Assembly (NCBI GenBank): GCA_903644035.1
Contig: CAHJXG010000201.1
Coordinates: forward strand, 1 to 6,140
Length of the DNA stretch: 6,140 bases
Direction: 5' to 3'
DNA from: Rhodospirillales bacterium
Lineage (GTDB): Bacteria > Pseudomonadota > Alphaproteobacteria > Acetobacterales > Acetobacteraceae
The notes beneath the pieces were generated by a model. The model was not told the DNA's origin. It searched no databases and saw only the letters and a list, made by a program, of their open reading frames with translations. Below, one piece after another: positions 1-5,420 of the stretch (the stretch's first letter is position 1; the number at the start of each line of letters is the position of its first letter). The translations under genes and the position numbers were made by a program.

Positions 1-615
1 CTGCGCGCCGGGCGCCCGGCCGACCTGGCCGGTCAGGACCTGTCGCGTCTGGACCTCGCGGACCTCGACCTCAGCGGCGCCAACCTGGCCGGAGCCAAGC
101 TGTTCGGCGCCGACCTCACCGGCGCGAAGCTGGTCGGCGCCAACCTGGCCGGCGCCGACCTCGACCGGGCCATCATCATCCGTGCCGACTTCTCCGGCGC
201 CGACCTGTCCGGGGCGCGCATGTTCCTGCCGGCGGCGTCCACCCTGCTGGGCGAGAACCCCGCCGCCGAGGCGCCCCGGTTCCGCCAGGCCAACCTGACG
301 GGCGCGCATCTGCTGGCCCATCTGGGAAACGCCGACTGGACCGGCGCCAACCTGACCGGGGCGCACCTGGAGCTGGGGCGCACGCAGTTCCTGGCCGCGC
401 TGCGCTCGGATCTGAGCGGCTGCCGGATGGTGGGAGCCAACCTGGAGGGGGCGGACCTGTCCGGCGTGCGCCTGGCCTTTGCGGACCTGCGCGGCGCCCG
501 GCTGACGCGGGCCAACCTGCAGGGGGCTGACCTGGCCGGGGCGCGGCTGGACGGGGCCGACCTGACGGGCGCCGCCCTGGCGCGGGCCGATGTGCACGGC
601 GCGTCGCTGCGCGGC
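1..615 (+). repeat. 15-base coding repeat of the pentapeptide gene
   Basis: The DNA shows a 15-base period matching the pentapeptide units, with recurring GGCGCC-ACCTG blocks. For example, the 18 bases at 75-92 recur exactly at 135-152, which is 60 bases or four repeat units apart. The period is interrupted at about 229-288, matching the non-repeat break in the protein. This is an internal coding repeat and not a mobile or CRISPR-type array. Confidence 0.75.
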
Positions 616-681
616 GTCGTCGGCCTGGATCAGGCAACCGGGCTGGGCAGCGTGCGCAACCTCGACCTGGCCGAGCGGTAG
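1..681 (+). CDS. Pentapeptide-repeat protein (5' end outside window)
   Basis: The frame is open from base 1 to a TAG at 679-681, giving 226 residues of a protein whose start lies off the left edge. The sequence is almost wholly tandem A(D/N)LXX pentapeptides. A first block covers about residues 7-76, with units such as ANLAG, ADLTG and ADLSG. A non-repeat break of about 20 residues follows (about 77-96, GENPAAEAPRF region), then a second block at about residues 97-205 and a short non-repeat tail ending in DLAER. Such proteins fold as a right-handed quadrilateral beta-helix. Known members range from DNA-mimic gyrase protectors to proteins of no known role, and nothing here selects one. No membrane segment is visible in the part present; the missing N-terminus could hold a signal or another domain. 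The next gene begins within 2-11 bases, which suggests co-transcription with the DUF1194 gene. The family call is firm; the function is unknown. Confidence 0.93.
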   Translation: MRAGRPADLAGQDLSRLDLADLDLSGANLAGAKLFGADLTGAKLVGANLAGADLDRAIIIRADFSGADLSGARMFLPAASTLLGENPAAEAPRFRQANLTGAHLLAHLGNADWTGANLTGAHLELGRTQFLAALRSDLSGCRMVGANLEGADLSGVRLAFADLRGARLTRANLQGADLAGARLDGADLTGAALARADVHGASLRGVVGLDQATGLGSVRNLDLAER

Positions 682-692
682 CGGTGCCCCGC

Positions 693-1403
693 ATGGGCCT
701 GCTGCGGCGGGCGATCCTGCTCGCCCTGCTGGCGGCTCCGGCGGCGGCGCAGACGGAGCGGGTGGACCTGGCGCTGGTGCTCGCCGTCGATGTGTCGGAG
801 TCGGTGGACGCCGCGCGCTACACCCTGCAGATGAACGGCCTGGCCACCGCGCTTGAGGCGCAGGAGGTTCAGGCGAGCATCCTGTCGGGTCCGCACCAAT
901 CCATGCTGATCGCGCTGGTCCAGTGGTCCAATCGCCCGGCGTTGTCGCTGCCCTGGACTCTGCTGACCAGCGCCGGGGAGGTCCAGCGGTTCGCGGCGCG
1001 CATCCGCCGCCTGCGCCGGGCGAGCAACGGCTTCACCTGCATGTCGGCGGCGCTCCGCACCATCGCCGACAAGCTGCTGACCCAGCTGCCGGTCCCGGCC
1101 GAGCGCGTCGTGGTCGACGTCTCCGGCGACGGGCGGGAGAACTGCAACCCGGCAGAAGTCGTGGACCGGGTGCGGGACGAGCTGGCCGCCAACGGCGTCA
1201 CCATCAACGGCCTGCCCGTCCTGGAAGGAAACGAGGCGGCGACGCTCGAGGCCTGGTATCGGGATCACCTGATTGGCGGACCCAACGCGTTCCTGGTACC
1301 GGCCGAAAGCTTCGACGACTTCGACCGGGCCATACGCCGCAAGTTCGTCACCGAAATCAGCCTGGCGCCTCGCGCCGGGCTTATGCGTGAGGCCGCAAGG
1401 TAA
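693..1403 (+). CDS. DUF1194 secreted von Willebrand A-like protein
   Basis: This is a 236-residue protein from ATG 693. An in-frame GTG at 684 would add MPR and leave only two bases after the upstream stop. Neither start has a clear Shine-Dalgarno, and I prefer the ATG because it puts the signal peptide at the very N-terminus. Residues 1-20 (GLLRR, then ILLALLAAPAAAQ) form a Sec signal peptide with an Ala-rich cleavage site, so the product is probably periplasmic. The mature part starts with a von Willebrand A-type metal site: D33-V-S35-E-S37, Thr115 in GFTCMS, and a DVSGDGREN segment around Asp142-Asp146. Cys116 and Cys151 flank this core and may form a disulfide. The DVSESVD start and DVSGDG block are what I recall for DUF1194, a family of unknown function of similar length. 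It probably forms a two-gene unit with the pentapeptide-repeat gene. No partner protein can be named. Confidence 0.85.
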   Translation: MGLLRRAILLALLAAPAAAQTERVDLALVLAVDVSESVDAARYTLQMNGLATALEAQEVQASILSGPHQSMLIALVQWSNRPALSLPWTLLTSAGEVQRFAARIRRLRRASNGFTCMSAALRTIADKLLTQLPVPAERVVVDVSGDGRENCNPAEVVDRVRDELAANGVTINGLPVLEGNEAATLEAWYRDHLIGGPNAFLVPAESFDDFDRAIRRKFVTEISLAPRAGLMREAAR

Positions 1404-1455
1404 GGCGCCACACCCATTGCCCGGTCAACGACAGGGCAGCGGGGTTGCGGATAAT
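1404..1455. other. Short gap between convergent genes
   Basis: These 52 bases separate the 3' ends of the DUF1194 gene and the minus-strand hypothetical gene. The only structure I see is a weak TGCCC/GGGCA pairing (1418-1422 with 1434-1438) around an 11-base loop, with no U-run on either strand. I do not call a terminator. Confidence 0.4.
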
Positions 1456-1998
1456 TCAGCCCGCGAGCTGCCGTGCCCGGTCGATCGAGCCGCGGCAGGC
1501 CACGTCATCCTTTTGGTCCATCATGCGCGCCTTCTCCAGCTCTGCCTTGGCCTCCGACATCCGGTCGTTCGGCCCGGCGCCGCTGGCCTGGCCCGGCGTG
1601 GTCTCAACCGACTTGCCCGACCCGGCCGCGGCCACCGCGGCCGCCGTCGGCAGGCCCTCCTGCTGCCGCCGCACGTCCTGCGAGGAGGTGGCGATGGTGT
1701 TGCCGACGGCGGCGTTCACCTCCTTGGTGCCCGCCGTGCCGCCCACCCGGTTGTCGGCCGACGTCCCGGTGCTGGACGGCGGCGCGCTGGCCGTCGGCGA
1801 CGTGCCCGGGGCATTGTTCGGGTTCGAGCCAGGCAGCGCGCCCGTGGTCACCGGACCCAGGCTGGGGCTCTGAGACAGCTTGCGGCCAAGCTCGGCGATC
1901 TGGTCGGAGCACGGGCCGGCTGCGGCGCCCGCCGGCATGGCGATCACCCCAACGCAGAATGCCGACAGGCCTGCCATGACCTTGAACGAGTTGCGCAT
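1456..1998 (-). CDS. Secreted low-complexity protein, unknown function
   Basis: This is a 180-residue product reading leftward, divergent from pqqA. The ATG at 1998-1996 is chosen because AGAGGA lies five bases upstream and because it places a Sec signal peptide at the N-terminus: MRNSFK, then a hydrophobic stretch to about residue 23, and an AGAAAG cleavage region. A longer form from 2040 would add 14 polar residues. The mature protein has three parts. A short N-terminal motif contains PCSDQIAELGRKL (Cys30). A long Ser/Thr/Gly/Pro/Ala-rich linker, about residues 42-130, is probably disordered. A charged helical C-terminus reads EAKAELEKARMMDQKDD, with Cys168 near the end. The two cysteines bracketing the linker could form a disulfide; no lipobox is present. 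I do not recognise a named family. The two-ended motif pattern looks like small conserved hypotheticals of Alphaproteobacteria, but that is only recall. Third-position GC bias and the ribosome site support a real gene. Confidence 0.75.
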   Translation of the reverse strand: MRNSFKVMAGLSAFCVGVIAMPAGAAAGPCSDQIAELGRKLSQSPSLGPVTTGALPGSNPNNAPGTSPTASAPPSSTGTSADNRVGGTAGTKEVNAAVGNTIATSSQDVRRQQEGLPTAAAVAAAGSGKSVETTPGQASGAGPNDRMSEAKAELEKARMMDQKDDVACRGSIDRARQLAG

Positions 1999-2003
1999 CA
2001 GGT

Positions 2004-2009
2004 TCCTCT
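2004..2009 (-). promoter_or_regulatory. Ribosome binding site of the minus-strand hypothetical gene
   Basis: On the minus strand this reads AGAGGA, five bases before the ATG at 1998. It decides that start over the longer frame beginning at 2040. Confidence 0.65.
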
Positions 2010-2118
2010 GTTTATGAGTTTTGCCCACAACGGCCGGCACCGCGGAGATTTCCGCTGCAACGAAGCACGAGGTCGTGATAGGAACAAATTGCCGGCCCGC
2101 ATGGCGTGGTGCCGGCGC

Positions 2119-2148
2119 TTGACTACATTAAAGACGCAATCATAGATT
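2119..2148 (+). promoter_or_regulatory. Predicted sigma-70-type promoter of the pqq operon
   Basis: A TTGACT hexamer (2119-2124, five of six to consensus) is followed after 18 bases by TAGATT (2143-2148, four of six). Transcription would start near 2155, leaving a leader of about 25 bases before pqqA. The surrounding AT-rich stretch and the position directly upstream of the first operon gene support it. The 18-base spacer and imperfect -10 suggest moderate strength or activator help. Prediction by eye only. Confidence 0.5.
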
Positions 2149-2150
2149 GC
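2136..2150. promoter_or_regulatory. Perfect 6-3-6 dyad over the pqqA -10 region (possible operator)
   Basis: GCAATC-ATA-GATTGC is a perfect inverted repeat that spans the predicted -10 hexamer. A regulator bound here would block RNA polymerase. No regulator gene lies in the window, so the role is inferred from position and symmetry alone, and chance cannot be excluded. Confidence 0.35.
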
Positions 2151-2169
2151 AGCTCGCTGAACAAAAAAT

Positions 2170-2175
2170 GGAGGA
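2170..2175 (+). promoter_or_regulatory. Strong ribosome binding site of pqqA
   Basis: GGAGGA sits four bases before the ATG at 2180. An earlier in-frame ATG at 2168 overlaps this Shine-Dalgarno and has only A-rich sequence before it, so 2180 is taken as the start. This is the best ribosome site in the operon. Confidence 0.7.
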
Positions 2176-2179
2176 CATC

Positions 2180-2263
2180 ATGGCCTGGAATGCCCCGAAG
2201 GTCGTCGAGATCGCTCTCGGCGCGGAAATCAACTCCTACGCTTGCGCTGACCTGAAGAAGTAG
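2180..2263 (+). CDS. pqqA: PQQ precursor peptide PqqA
   Basis: This 27-residue ribosomal peptide is the substrate for PQQ, a redox cofactor of periplasmic dehydrogenases. It starts MAWNAPKVVEI and contains the invariant Glu16 and Tyr20 in GAEINSY, the two side chains that are fused into PQQ. The tail is ACADLKK. Family members are usually about 22-30 residues, so the length is normal. The MAWN start and GAEINSY core resemble acetic-acid-bacterial PqqA as I recall it. A start at the in-frame ATG 2168 would add MEDI but would use the Shine-Dalgarno as coding sequence. A strong ribosome site and the downstream stem-loop suggest it is made in excess over the enzymes, as expected for a consumed substrate. 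PqqD should bind it in the cytoplasm and present it to PqqE. The gene is too short for ordinary ORF cut-offs but certain from motif and context. Confidence 0.97.
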   Translation: MAWNAPKVVEIALGAEINSYACADLKK

Positions 2264-2270
2264 GCGCATC

Positions 2271-2329
2271 TCCCGGCAACGCCCTGAGCCGGTGCAGTCC
2301 GCACCAAATACTCAGGGCGTTTGCTGGGG
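2271..2329 (+). terminator. Large nested stem-loop between pqqA and pqqB (attenuator or processing site)
   Basis: The core is a perfect 11-base-pair stem, AACGCCCTGAG (2278-2288) with CTCAGGGCGTT (2311-2321). With U2322 bulged out, seven more pairs, two of them G-U, extend it from 2271-2277 to 2323-2329. Inside the loop a second hairpin forms, GGTGC (2291-2295) with GCACC (2301-2305) around AGTCC. The structure starts eight bases after the pqqA stop and ends 19 bases before pqqB. Only three U residues follow the core stem and none follow the full stem, so it is not a textbook intrinsic terminator. Partial termination, or an RNA-processing or stability role giving more pqqA than pqqB-E message, is the likely function. 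A short pqqA-only transcript has been reported for Methylobacterium. Confidence 0.7.
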
Positions 2330-2348
2330 CATGTAGCTGTATGACTCC

Positions 2349-3269
2349 ATGCGCGCAGTCGTGCTTGGCGCCGCGGCAGGCGGCGCGTTCCCGCAATGGA
2401 ATTCCAACGCCCGATCCTGCCGCCGTGCCCGCGCCGGTGACCCTGCGGCCGTTCCAAGCACTCAGGCCTCGGTCGCTGTCAGTGCGGATGGCCGTCACTG
2501 GGTGGTTCTGAACGCCTCTCCTGACATACGCCAGCAGATCGAGCAGACCCCGGTCCTGCAGCCGCAAACCGGGGTGCGATCCTCGCCGATCGCGGCAGTC
2601 GTGCTGACCGGCGGCGATGTCGATGCCATTGCCGGCCTGCTCACCTTGCGCGAACGTCAGCCCTTCAGCGTGCTGGCCACGTCCCGGGTGCATCAGGTGC
2701 TCGACGACAATCCCATCTTCGAGGTGCTGGCGCGTGGCATCGTCGCGCGGCAGCGCGTCATGCTGGACGAGCCGACGCCCGTGCCGTTGCCGGATGGCGC
2801 CGCGAGCGGGCTGACGGTGACTCTGTTCGCCGTGCCCGGCAAGGTGCCGCTGTACCTCGAGCAGCCCGGCGCCGCCCCGGCACTTGAGGAGACCGATCAG
2901 ACGGTCGGCGCGGCGGTGTCGGACGGCCGAGCCACCCTGTTCTACGTGCCAAGCTGCGCCGCCATGACGCCGGCCCTGGCCGACCGCCTGCGCGGCGCGG
3001 CCGCGGTGTTCTTCGACGGCACGCTGTGGACCGATGACGAGATGATCCGCGCCGGGCTGGGTCCCAAGACCGGGCAGCGCATGGGGCACATGAGCGTGTC
3101 CGGGCCGGATGGGACGCTTGCGGCGTTTGCCGGGCTGGCGGTGCGGCGGCGCATCCTGCTGCACATCAACAACTCGAACCCGATTCTCCTGGCCGACTCG
3201 CCGGAGCGCGCGCAGGTGGCCGCCGCGGGCTGGGAGGTGGGGTATGATGGAATGGAGCTGACCCTGTGA
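2349..3269 (+). CDS. pqqB: PqqB, metallo-beta-lactamase-fold PQQ biosynthesis protein
   Basis: This is a 306-residue protein of normal family length. ATG 2349 is the first start after an in-frame TAG at 2334; it has no clear Shine-Dalgarno. PqqB has been described as a metal-dependent hydroxylase acting on the Tyr ring of the Glu-Tyr intermediate. Diagnostic segments are LGAAAGGAFPQWN (residues 6-18), LNASPDIRQQI (54-64), LLTLRE, FAVPGKVPLY, FFDGTLW, MIRAG, KTGQRMGH and HINNSNPIL near the C-terminus. Two metal features are reduced. The CxCxxC zinc knuckle of many PqqBs reads S19-N-A21-R-S-C24, keeping only the last Cys. The Asp-His pair that precedes AGLL in many homologues reads D92-A93. I recall similar changes in acetic acid bacteria, so this may be lineage-normal. 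The stop overlaps the pqqC start by four bases. Identity is secure. Confidence 0.97.
   Translation: MRAVVLGAAAGGAFPQWNSNARSCRRARAGDPAAVPSTQASVAVSADGRHWVVLNASPDIRQQIEQTPVLQPQTGVRSSPIAAVVLTGGDVDAIAGLLTLRERQPFSVLATSRVHQVLDDNPIFEVLARGIVARQRVMLDEPTPVPLPDGAASGLTVTLFAVPGKVPLYLEQPGAAPALEETDQTVGAAVSDGRATLFYVPSCAAMTPALADRLRGAAAVFFDGTLWTDDEMIRAGLGPKTGQRMGHMSVSGPDGTLAAFAGLAVRRRILLHINNSNPILLADSPERAQVAAAGWEVGYDGMELTL
3254..3257 (+). promoter_or_regulatory. Ribosome binding site of pqqC within pqqB
   Basis: GGAG lies eight bases before the GTG at 3266. Together with the overlap it supports the GTG start, which also puts all catalytic residues at the same numbers as in Klebsiella PqqC. Confidence 0.55.
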
Positions 3270-4000
3270 GCGACCGTGTCCTGTCCCCGTCCGACCTGCG
3301 CGCAGCGCTGAACGCGATCGGCGATGAACGCTACCATATCCACCATCCGTTCCACCGCATGCTGCACGACGGCCGGCTGACCCGTGCCCAGGTGCAGGCT
3401 TGGGCGCTCAACCGCTACTACTACCAGAGCCGCATCCCGGCGAAGGACGCGACCCTGCTGGCCCGGCTGCCCACCGCCGACCTGCGCCGCGCCTGGCGCA
3501 GCCGGCTGGAGGATCACGACGGCAGCGGGCCGGGCCTGGGCGGCGTGGCGCGGTGGCTCAAGCTGGCGGAGGGCGTCGGCCTCGATCCCGCCTATGTCGA
3601 GACGACCGAGGGCATCCTGCCGGGCACCCGCTTCGCCGTGGACGCCTACGTGGCCTTCGTGCGCGACCGCAGCGTGCTGGAGGCCGTCGCGTCCTCGCTC
3701 ACAGAGATGTTCTCGCCCACCATCATCGCCGAGCGCGTGTCGGGCATGCTCGCCAACTACGATTTCATCACCAAGGACACCCTGGCCTACTTCACCCCGC
3801 GCATGACGCAGGCGCCGAAGGATGTCGATTTCGCCCTGGCCTACGTGGACGAGCATGCCCGCACCCGGGCGCAGCAGGAGCAGGTGCTGGCCGCGCTGTG
3901 CTTCAAATGCGACGTGCTGTGGTCGCAGCTCGATGCGCTGCATTATGCCTATGTCGAGCCCGGCCGCGTGCCGCCGGGCGCGTTCGTGCCCTCCGCATGA
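3266..4000 (+). CDS. pqqC: PqqC, pyrroloquinoline-quinone synthase
   Basis: This 244-residue cofactorless oxidase catalyses the last step, ring closure and eight-electron oxidation of the biosynthetic intermediate (AHQQ) with O2. The GTG start overlaps the pqqB stop (GTGA). From this start, residue numbers match Klebsiella PqqC: Tyr23-His24 (YHIHHPFH), Arg50, Tyr53-Gln54 (NRYYYQ), Arg80, His84 (DHDG), Tyr128, Glu147 (SSLTEMF), Arg157, Tyr175, Arg179 and Lys214 (FKCDVLW) are all present. One residue differs. Position 154, a His of the oxygen pocket in Klebsiella, is Ile here (SPTIIAER, codon 3725-3727). The remaining core is intact, so I expect an active enzyme, and the change may be shared by related Alphaproteobacteria. 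The protein is the all-helical, heme-oxygenase-like type and cytoplasmic. It overlaps pqqD by four bases (ATGA). Confidence 0.97.
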   Translation: MSDRVLSPSDLRAALNAIGDERYHIHHPFHRMLHDGRLTRAQVQAWALNRYYYQSRIPAKDATLLARLPTADLRRAWRSRLEDHDGSGPGLGGVARWLKLAEGVGLDPAYVETTEGILPGTRFAVDAYVAFVRDRSVLEAVASSLTEMFSPTIIAERVSGMLANYDFITKDTLAYFTPRMTQAPKDVDFALAYVDEHARTRAQQEQVLAALCFKCDVLWSQLDALHYAYVEPGRVPPGAFVPSA

Positions 4001-4284
4001 CCGCGACGGCGGTGGGGGAAGGGGGCGCCGTGCCCGCCTTCAACCGCGGCTTCCGGCTCCGGCACGATCCCGTCCGCAACGCCTGGGTCATCCTGGCGCC
4101 CGAGCGGCTGTTCCTGCTGGACGAGCCGGCGGTCGAGGTGCTGCGGCTCGTCGACGGCGCCCGCAGCGTGCCGGAGATCGTGGACACCCTGGCGGCAAAA
4201 TTCAACGCGCCGCGCGAGACCATCGCGGCGGACACCGAGGCCATGCTGCATGACCTGGTGATCAAAGGAGCGATCCGGCTATGA
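3997..4284 (+). CDS. pqqD: PqqD, PqqA-binding chaperone
   Basis: This 95-residue protein of usual size binds PqqA and delivers it to PqqE; it is the founding type of the RiPP recognition element. The first about 12 residues (TATAVGEGGAVP) are a poorly conserved leader. The domain then follows: FNRGFRLRHDPVRNAW (15-30, with the RLR-D pattern), a beta hairpin VILAPERLFLLDEPAVEVLRLVDG (31-54), and a winged-helix-like part with VPEIVDTLAAKF (58-69) and DTEAMLHDLVIKGAIRL at the end. No Shine-Dalgarno precedes the ATG, and the ATGA overlap with pqqC implies translation by coupling. The ATG is the first possible start in this position; the longer open frame upstream is only non-coding shadow across pqqC. 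It overlaps pqqE by four bases. PqqD is a separate protein here, not fused to PqqC or PqqE as in some bacteria. Confidence 0.96.
   Translation: MTATAVGEGGAVPAFNRGFRLRHDPVRNAWVILAPERLFLLDEPAVEVLRLVDGARSVPEIVDTLAAKFNAPRETIAADTEAMLHDLVIKGAIRL
4264..4270 (+). promoter_or_regulatory. Ribosome binding site of pqqE within pqqD
   Basis: AAAGGAG lies ten bases before the ATG at 4281. It is one of the clearest Shine-Dalgarno sequences in the coupled part of the operon and may give PqqE its own initiation besides coupling. Confidence 0.6.
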
Positions 4285-5420
4285 ACGCATTGCTGCCGAT
4301 CCCGCCGGCCCCGGCGATCGAACCTCCGCTGGCGCTGCTGGCCGAGCTGACGCATCGCTGCCCGCTGCAATGCCCCTACTGCGCCAACCCGCTGGAGATG
4401 GAGCGCGCGGCGGGCGAGCTTGACACCGCCGGCTGGCTGCGCGTGCTGGACGAGGCGGCGGCGCTCGGCGTGCTGCAGGTGCATCTCTCCGGCGGCGAGC
4501 CGACGGCGCGCAAGGACCTGCTGCAACTGGTGCGGCACGCGGCGTCCCGCGGGCTTTACAGCAACCTGATCACCGCCGGCGTGACGCTCGACCCCGTGTC
4601 GCTCGCGGCGCTGGCCGACGCCGGGCTGGACCATGTGCAGCTCAGCTTCCAGGACGCCGACGCCGCGCAGGCGGACCGCATCGGCGGCTACCGCCGCGGC
4701 CACGCCCGCAAGCTCGTGGTGGCGCGGCAGATCCGCGAGGCCGGGCTGCCGCTCACCGCCAACTTCGTGGTGCACCGGCAGAACCTGGAGCGCCTGCCGG
4801 AGATGCTGGCGCTCGGCGAGGAGATCGGAGCGAGCCGGATCGAGATCGCCCACGTGCAGTATTACGGCTGGGCGCTGGTCAACCGCGCCGCCCTGATGCC
4901 GAGCCGCGCGCAGCTCGAGCGGGCGAACGAGGCGGTGGCGGAGGCCCGGGAGAGGCTGCGCGGACGCATCACCATCGACTACGTGGTGCCGGACTACTAC
5001 GCGGCGCGGCCGAAGGCGTGCATGGGCGGCTGGGCGCGGCGGATCATCAACATCACGCCGGCCGGGCTGGCGATGCCGTGCCACGCGGCGGAGACGCTGC
5101 CGGGCTTCCAGTGGCCGTCGGTGCGCACGGCGTCGCTCGGCGCGATCTGGCGGGACGACCCGGGCTTCAACCGGTTCCGCGGCACGTCCTGGATGCCGGA
5201 GCCATGCCGGTCCTGCGACCAGCGCGAGGTCGATTGGGGCGGCTGCCGCTGTCAGGCCTTCGCCATGACCGGCGATGCCGCGGCGACCGACCCGGCCTGC
5301 GCCCTGTCGCCCGACCACGCCATGATGGCCGACGCCGTGGCCGAGTCCGACGTCGTGGCGGAGGGGGCGGCGCCGGCCCTGGTCTATCGGCGCATCCGCA
5401 CAGCCGCCCTCGTCAAATGA
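4281..5420 (+). CDS. pqqE: PqqE, radical SAM PqqA Glu-Tyr crosslinking enzyme
   Basis: This 379-residue radical S-adenosylmethionine/SPASM enzyme forms the carbon-carbon bond between the PqqA Glu and Tyr, the first committed step. The radical SAM cluster motif is C27-PLQ-C31-PY-C34, followed by the SAM-binding GGEP at 71-74. The conserved core includes HVQLSFQD (118-125) and HVQYYGWALVNRAALMP. The C-terminal SPASM ligands are complete: Cys247 (KACMGGW), Cys267 (MPCHAAE), Cys309 and Cys312 (EPCRSCD), Asp318 (VDWGGC), Cys322, Cys324 (CRC) and Cys340 (DPACALS). Each is one less than the numbering I recall for the Methylobacterium enzyme, whose Asp ligand to an auxiliary cluster is retained. A proline-rich N-terminus of about 16 residues precedes the domain. 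ATGA overlaps join it to pqqD upstream and to the hydrolase downstream. The protein is cytoplasmic and needs reductant plus PqqD. Nothing looks truncated or altered. Confidence 0.98.
   Translation: MNALLPIPPAPAIEPPLALLAELTHRCPLQCPYCANPLEMERAAGELDTAGWLRVLDEAAALGVLQVHLSGGEPTARKDLLQLVRHAASRGLYSNLITAGVTLDPVSLAALADAGLDHVQLSFQDADAAQADRIGGYRRGHARKLVVARQIREAGLPLTANFVVHRQNLERLPEMLALGEEIGASRIEIAHVQYYGWALVNRAALMPSRAQLERANEAVAEARERLRGRITIDYVVPDYYAARPKACMGGWARRIINITPAGLAMPCHAAETLPGFQWPSVRTASLGAIWRDDPGFNRFRGTSWMPEPCRSCDQREVDWGGCRCQAFAMTGDAAATDPACALSPDHAMMADAVAESDVVAEGAAPALVYRRIRTAALVK

Larger units (their letters stand above)
1999..2179. promoter_or_regulatory. Divergent intergenic region upstream of pqqA
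   Basis: These 181 bases lie between two divergent starts and must hold promoters for both directions. The part nearest pqqA (about 2119-2170) is clearly AT-richer than the surrounding genes. Several short dyads occur: GCGGA/TCCGC (2042-2055), CACGA/TCGTG (2066-2077), and a spaced 9-base inverted pair GCCGGCACC/GGTGCCGGC (2033-2041 and 2108-2116). In such GC-rich DNA these may be chance. I found no convincing -35/-10 pair for the leftward gene. Confidence 0.5.

Noticed and set aside
1..615. Regular 15-base repetition considered as a CRISPR-like or mobile repeat
   Set aside because: The period is a multiple of three and exactly matches pentapeptide units of an open frame; there are no spacers of constant length.
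1418..1438. Possible terminator hairpin between the convergent genes
   Set aside because: There are only five pairs around an 11-base loop, with no U-run on either strand; this is too weak to call.
2033..2116. Spaced 9-base inverted pair GCCGGCACC/GGTGCCGGC plus two small dyads upstream of pqqA
   Set aside because: Short GC-rich inverted pairs are expected by chance in this DNA and they do not line up with promoter elements.
1273..2145. Plus-strand open frame of 290 codons across the hypothetical gene and the pqq promoter
   Set aside because: It begins inside the DUF1194 gene in another frame, has no ribosome site, and is antisense to a gene with a clear signal peptide and ribosome site.
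2331..2336. Start-stop ATGTAG just before pqqB
   Set aside because: A two-codon minimal frame could stall ribosomes in principle, but it has no properly placed ribosome site and occurs easily by chance.
2229..3943. Two minus-strand frames of 311 and 333 codons over pqqB and pqqC
   Set aside because: They lie fully antisense to pqqB and pqqC, which have family-wide conserved motifs, and their own translations show only low-complexity composition.
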